Source: JADFUS01 sp964600025
GTDB lineage: Bacteria; Bacteroidota; Bacteroidia; Bacteroidales; Rikenellaceae
Assembly (NCBI GenBank): GCA_964600025.1
Contig: CAZRHJ010000002.1
Location: 56,882 to 120,881 of the forward strand
DNA length: 64,000 bases
Reading direction: 5' to 3'
Under the pieces are notes generated by a model, which made no database searches, was not told the origin of the DNA, and saw only the letters and a list, made by a program, of their open reading frames with translations. Below are positions 63,635 to 64,000 of this stretch, in pieces (position 1 is the stretch's first letter; every line of letters begins with the position of its first letter). Made by a program: the position numbers and the translations under genes.

Positions 63635-63684
63635 AACAAAGATAGTGCCTATTTAAATACGCCTACTAATACAAAACAAAAAAA

Positions 63685-63710
63685 GGAGTTTGAACAAAGC
63701 CAAACTCCTA
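63685..63710 (-). terminator. Terminator-like hairpin for a minus-strand transcript entering from the right
   Basis: AGGAGTTTG (63685-63693), 8-nt loop, CAAACTCCT (63702-63710); on the minus strand it is followed by TTTTTTT. It would terminate transcripts from a gene beyond the right edge. Confidence 0.65.
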
Positions 63711-63814
63711 ATAAGCTCGTATCTCTTAGGATATTTTGCATATATAACGTAGCGTACTGGCGTACGTAAAGCAAAACACCTGCGAACGAGTTTCGTTTTT
63801 AGAGGACTACAATA
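63711..63814. repeat. Palindromic interspersed element, copy 13
   Basis: AATAAGCTCG, TATCTCTTAGGATATTTTGC, ATATATAACGTAGCGTACTG, GCGTACGTAAAGCAAAACAC, CGAACGAGTTTCGTTTTTAG, AGGACTACAATA. It has the variant right arm (AAGC...) that does not pair with the left arm below the apex, as in copies 2 and 3. Confidence 0.8.
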
Positions 63815-63823
63815 ATATCAAAT

Positions 63824-64000
63824 TATTGCTGTCCGGTAAAAATTTTAAAAATCATTGTAATGGATTAAGTGATAATACATTACAGTGTTTTAATTTATGA
63901 GGAGCTTTGAAAAATGATTTTTAAAATTTTTATCTTTCCGAAATCTTACAAGCTCCAAATAAACTCGGATCTCTTAGGCTATTTTGCTGATGGTCATAAC
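63824..64000. repeat. Full-length-type interspersed element, copy 14 (cut by right edge)
   Basis: It starts TATTGCTGTCCGGTAAAAAT like copy 3 and keeps the same internal order (TAATGGATTAAGTG, ATAATACATTACAGTG, ATCTTTCCGAAATCTTACAA, AATAAACTCGGATCTCTTAG, GCTATTTTGCTGATGGTCAT), then runs off the window. Copies 13 and 14 are 9 nt apart. Confidence 0.85.

Noticed and set aside
63550..63639. Longer N-terminus for the TonB receptor from 63639
   Set aside because: The extension is encoded by element copy 12, and the ATG at 63549 begins a normal signal peptide.
1..64000. tRNA, rRNA or tmRNA genes
   Set aside because: All intergenic gaps were read; none has a cloverleaf, CCA end or rRNA-like sequence.

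Overview
This A+T-rich 64-kb window is chromosomal DNA from a member of the Bacteroidota, most likely an anaerobic Bacteroidales; genus cannot be fixed from the window. The evidence is: promoters of the Bacteroidota type (a -7 box TAnnTTTG, often TATCTTTGC or TATATTTGC) with almost no Shine-Dalgarno sequences; clade markers (GldH, a RicT-GldH pair, DUF3276/PUR-alpha, a DUF4295 protein after rpmG, a 29-aa AURKAIP1/COX24-type basic peptide, two S9B dipeptidyl peptidases, a six-gene Na+-NQR operon, a UbiA/MqnP-like prenyltransferase); and anaerobe markers (flavodiiron protein FprA, rubredoxin). Almost everything is housekeeping sequence. No tRNA, rRNA, CRISPR array, prophage or intact transposase was seen.

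Layout. 0-5 kb (minus): mfd (cut by the left edge), rng, a tiny basic ribosome-type peptide and an HU protein. 5-15 kb (plus): a DPP IV-like peptidase, a secreted M6-propeptide-like protein, a MATE pump, a DUF349 protein, pyrG and yidC. 15-23 kb: queG, a flippase-like membrane protein, a PUR-alpha protein, mnmA, an ATP-grasp ligase overlapping glycerate kinase, thiM-thiE-TPR, and a YecH-like protein. 23-29 kb: a TPR lipoprotein, pnp, rpsO, rplU-rpmA. 29-38 kb: 5-FCL, a second DPP IV, nadC-lepB-dapB, truA-FAH, fprA-thioesterase. 38-42 kb (minus): an operon ricT-gldH-trmB-DAACS symporter-rubredoxin. 42-46 kb: lrgAB, tolC, lplA. 46-52 kb (minus): nqrABCDEF. 52-64 kb: a prenyltransferase, an M28 peptidase, a CtpA-type protease, a glycosyltransferase, rpmB-rpmG-DUF4295, lemA with two TPM proteins, and a TonB-dependent receptor.

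The feature that stands out is a family of interspersed palindromic elements (roughly 14 copies or fragments) placed immediately next to stop codons, mostly between convergent genes. The core is a long imperfect hairpin: AATAAACTYG, TATCTTAGGATATTTT, a variable lower stem, AACGTAGCGTAC, a 4-nt loop, GTACGTGAGTTATGAG, then the complementary arm. Copies differ by compensatory changes in the stem while the internal loop (GTAG opposite TGA) is kept. Longer copies have MITE-like termini (TATTGCTGTCCGGTAAAAA and TTTTTAGCGGACAATA). Some copies are tandemly amplified together with a terminator hairpin (157-bp and 163-bp periods), and at several genes the element supplies the stop codon. It is the best candidate in the window for something undescribed; its function is unknown.
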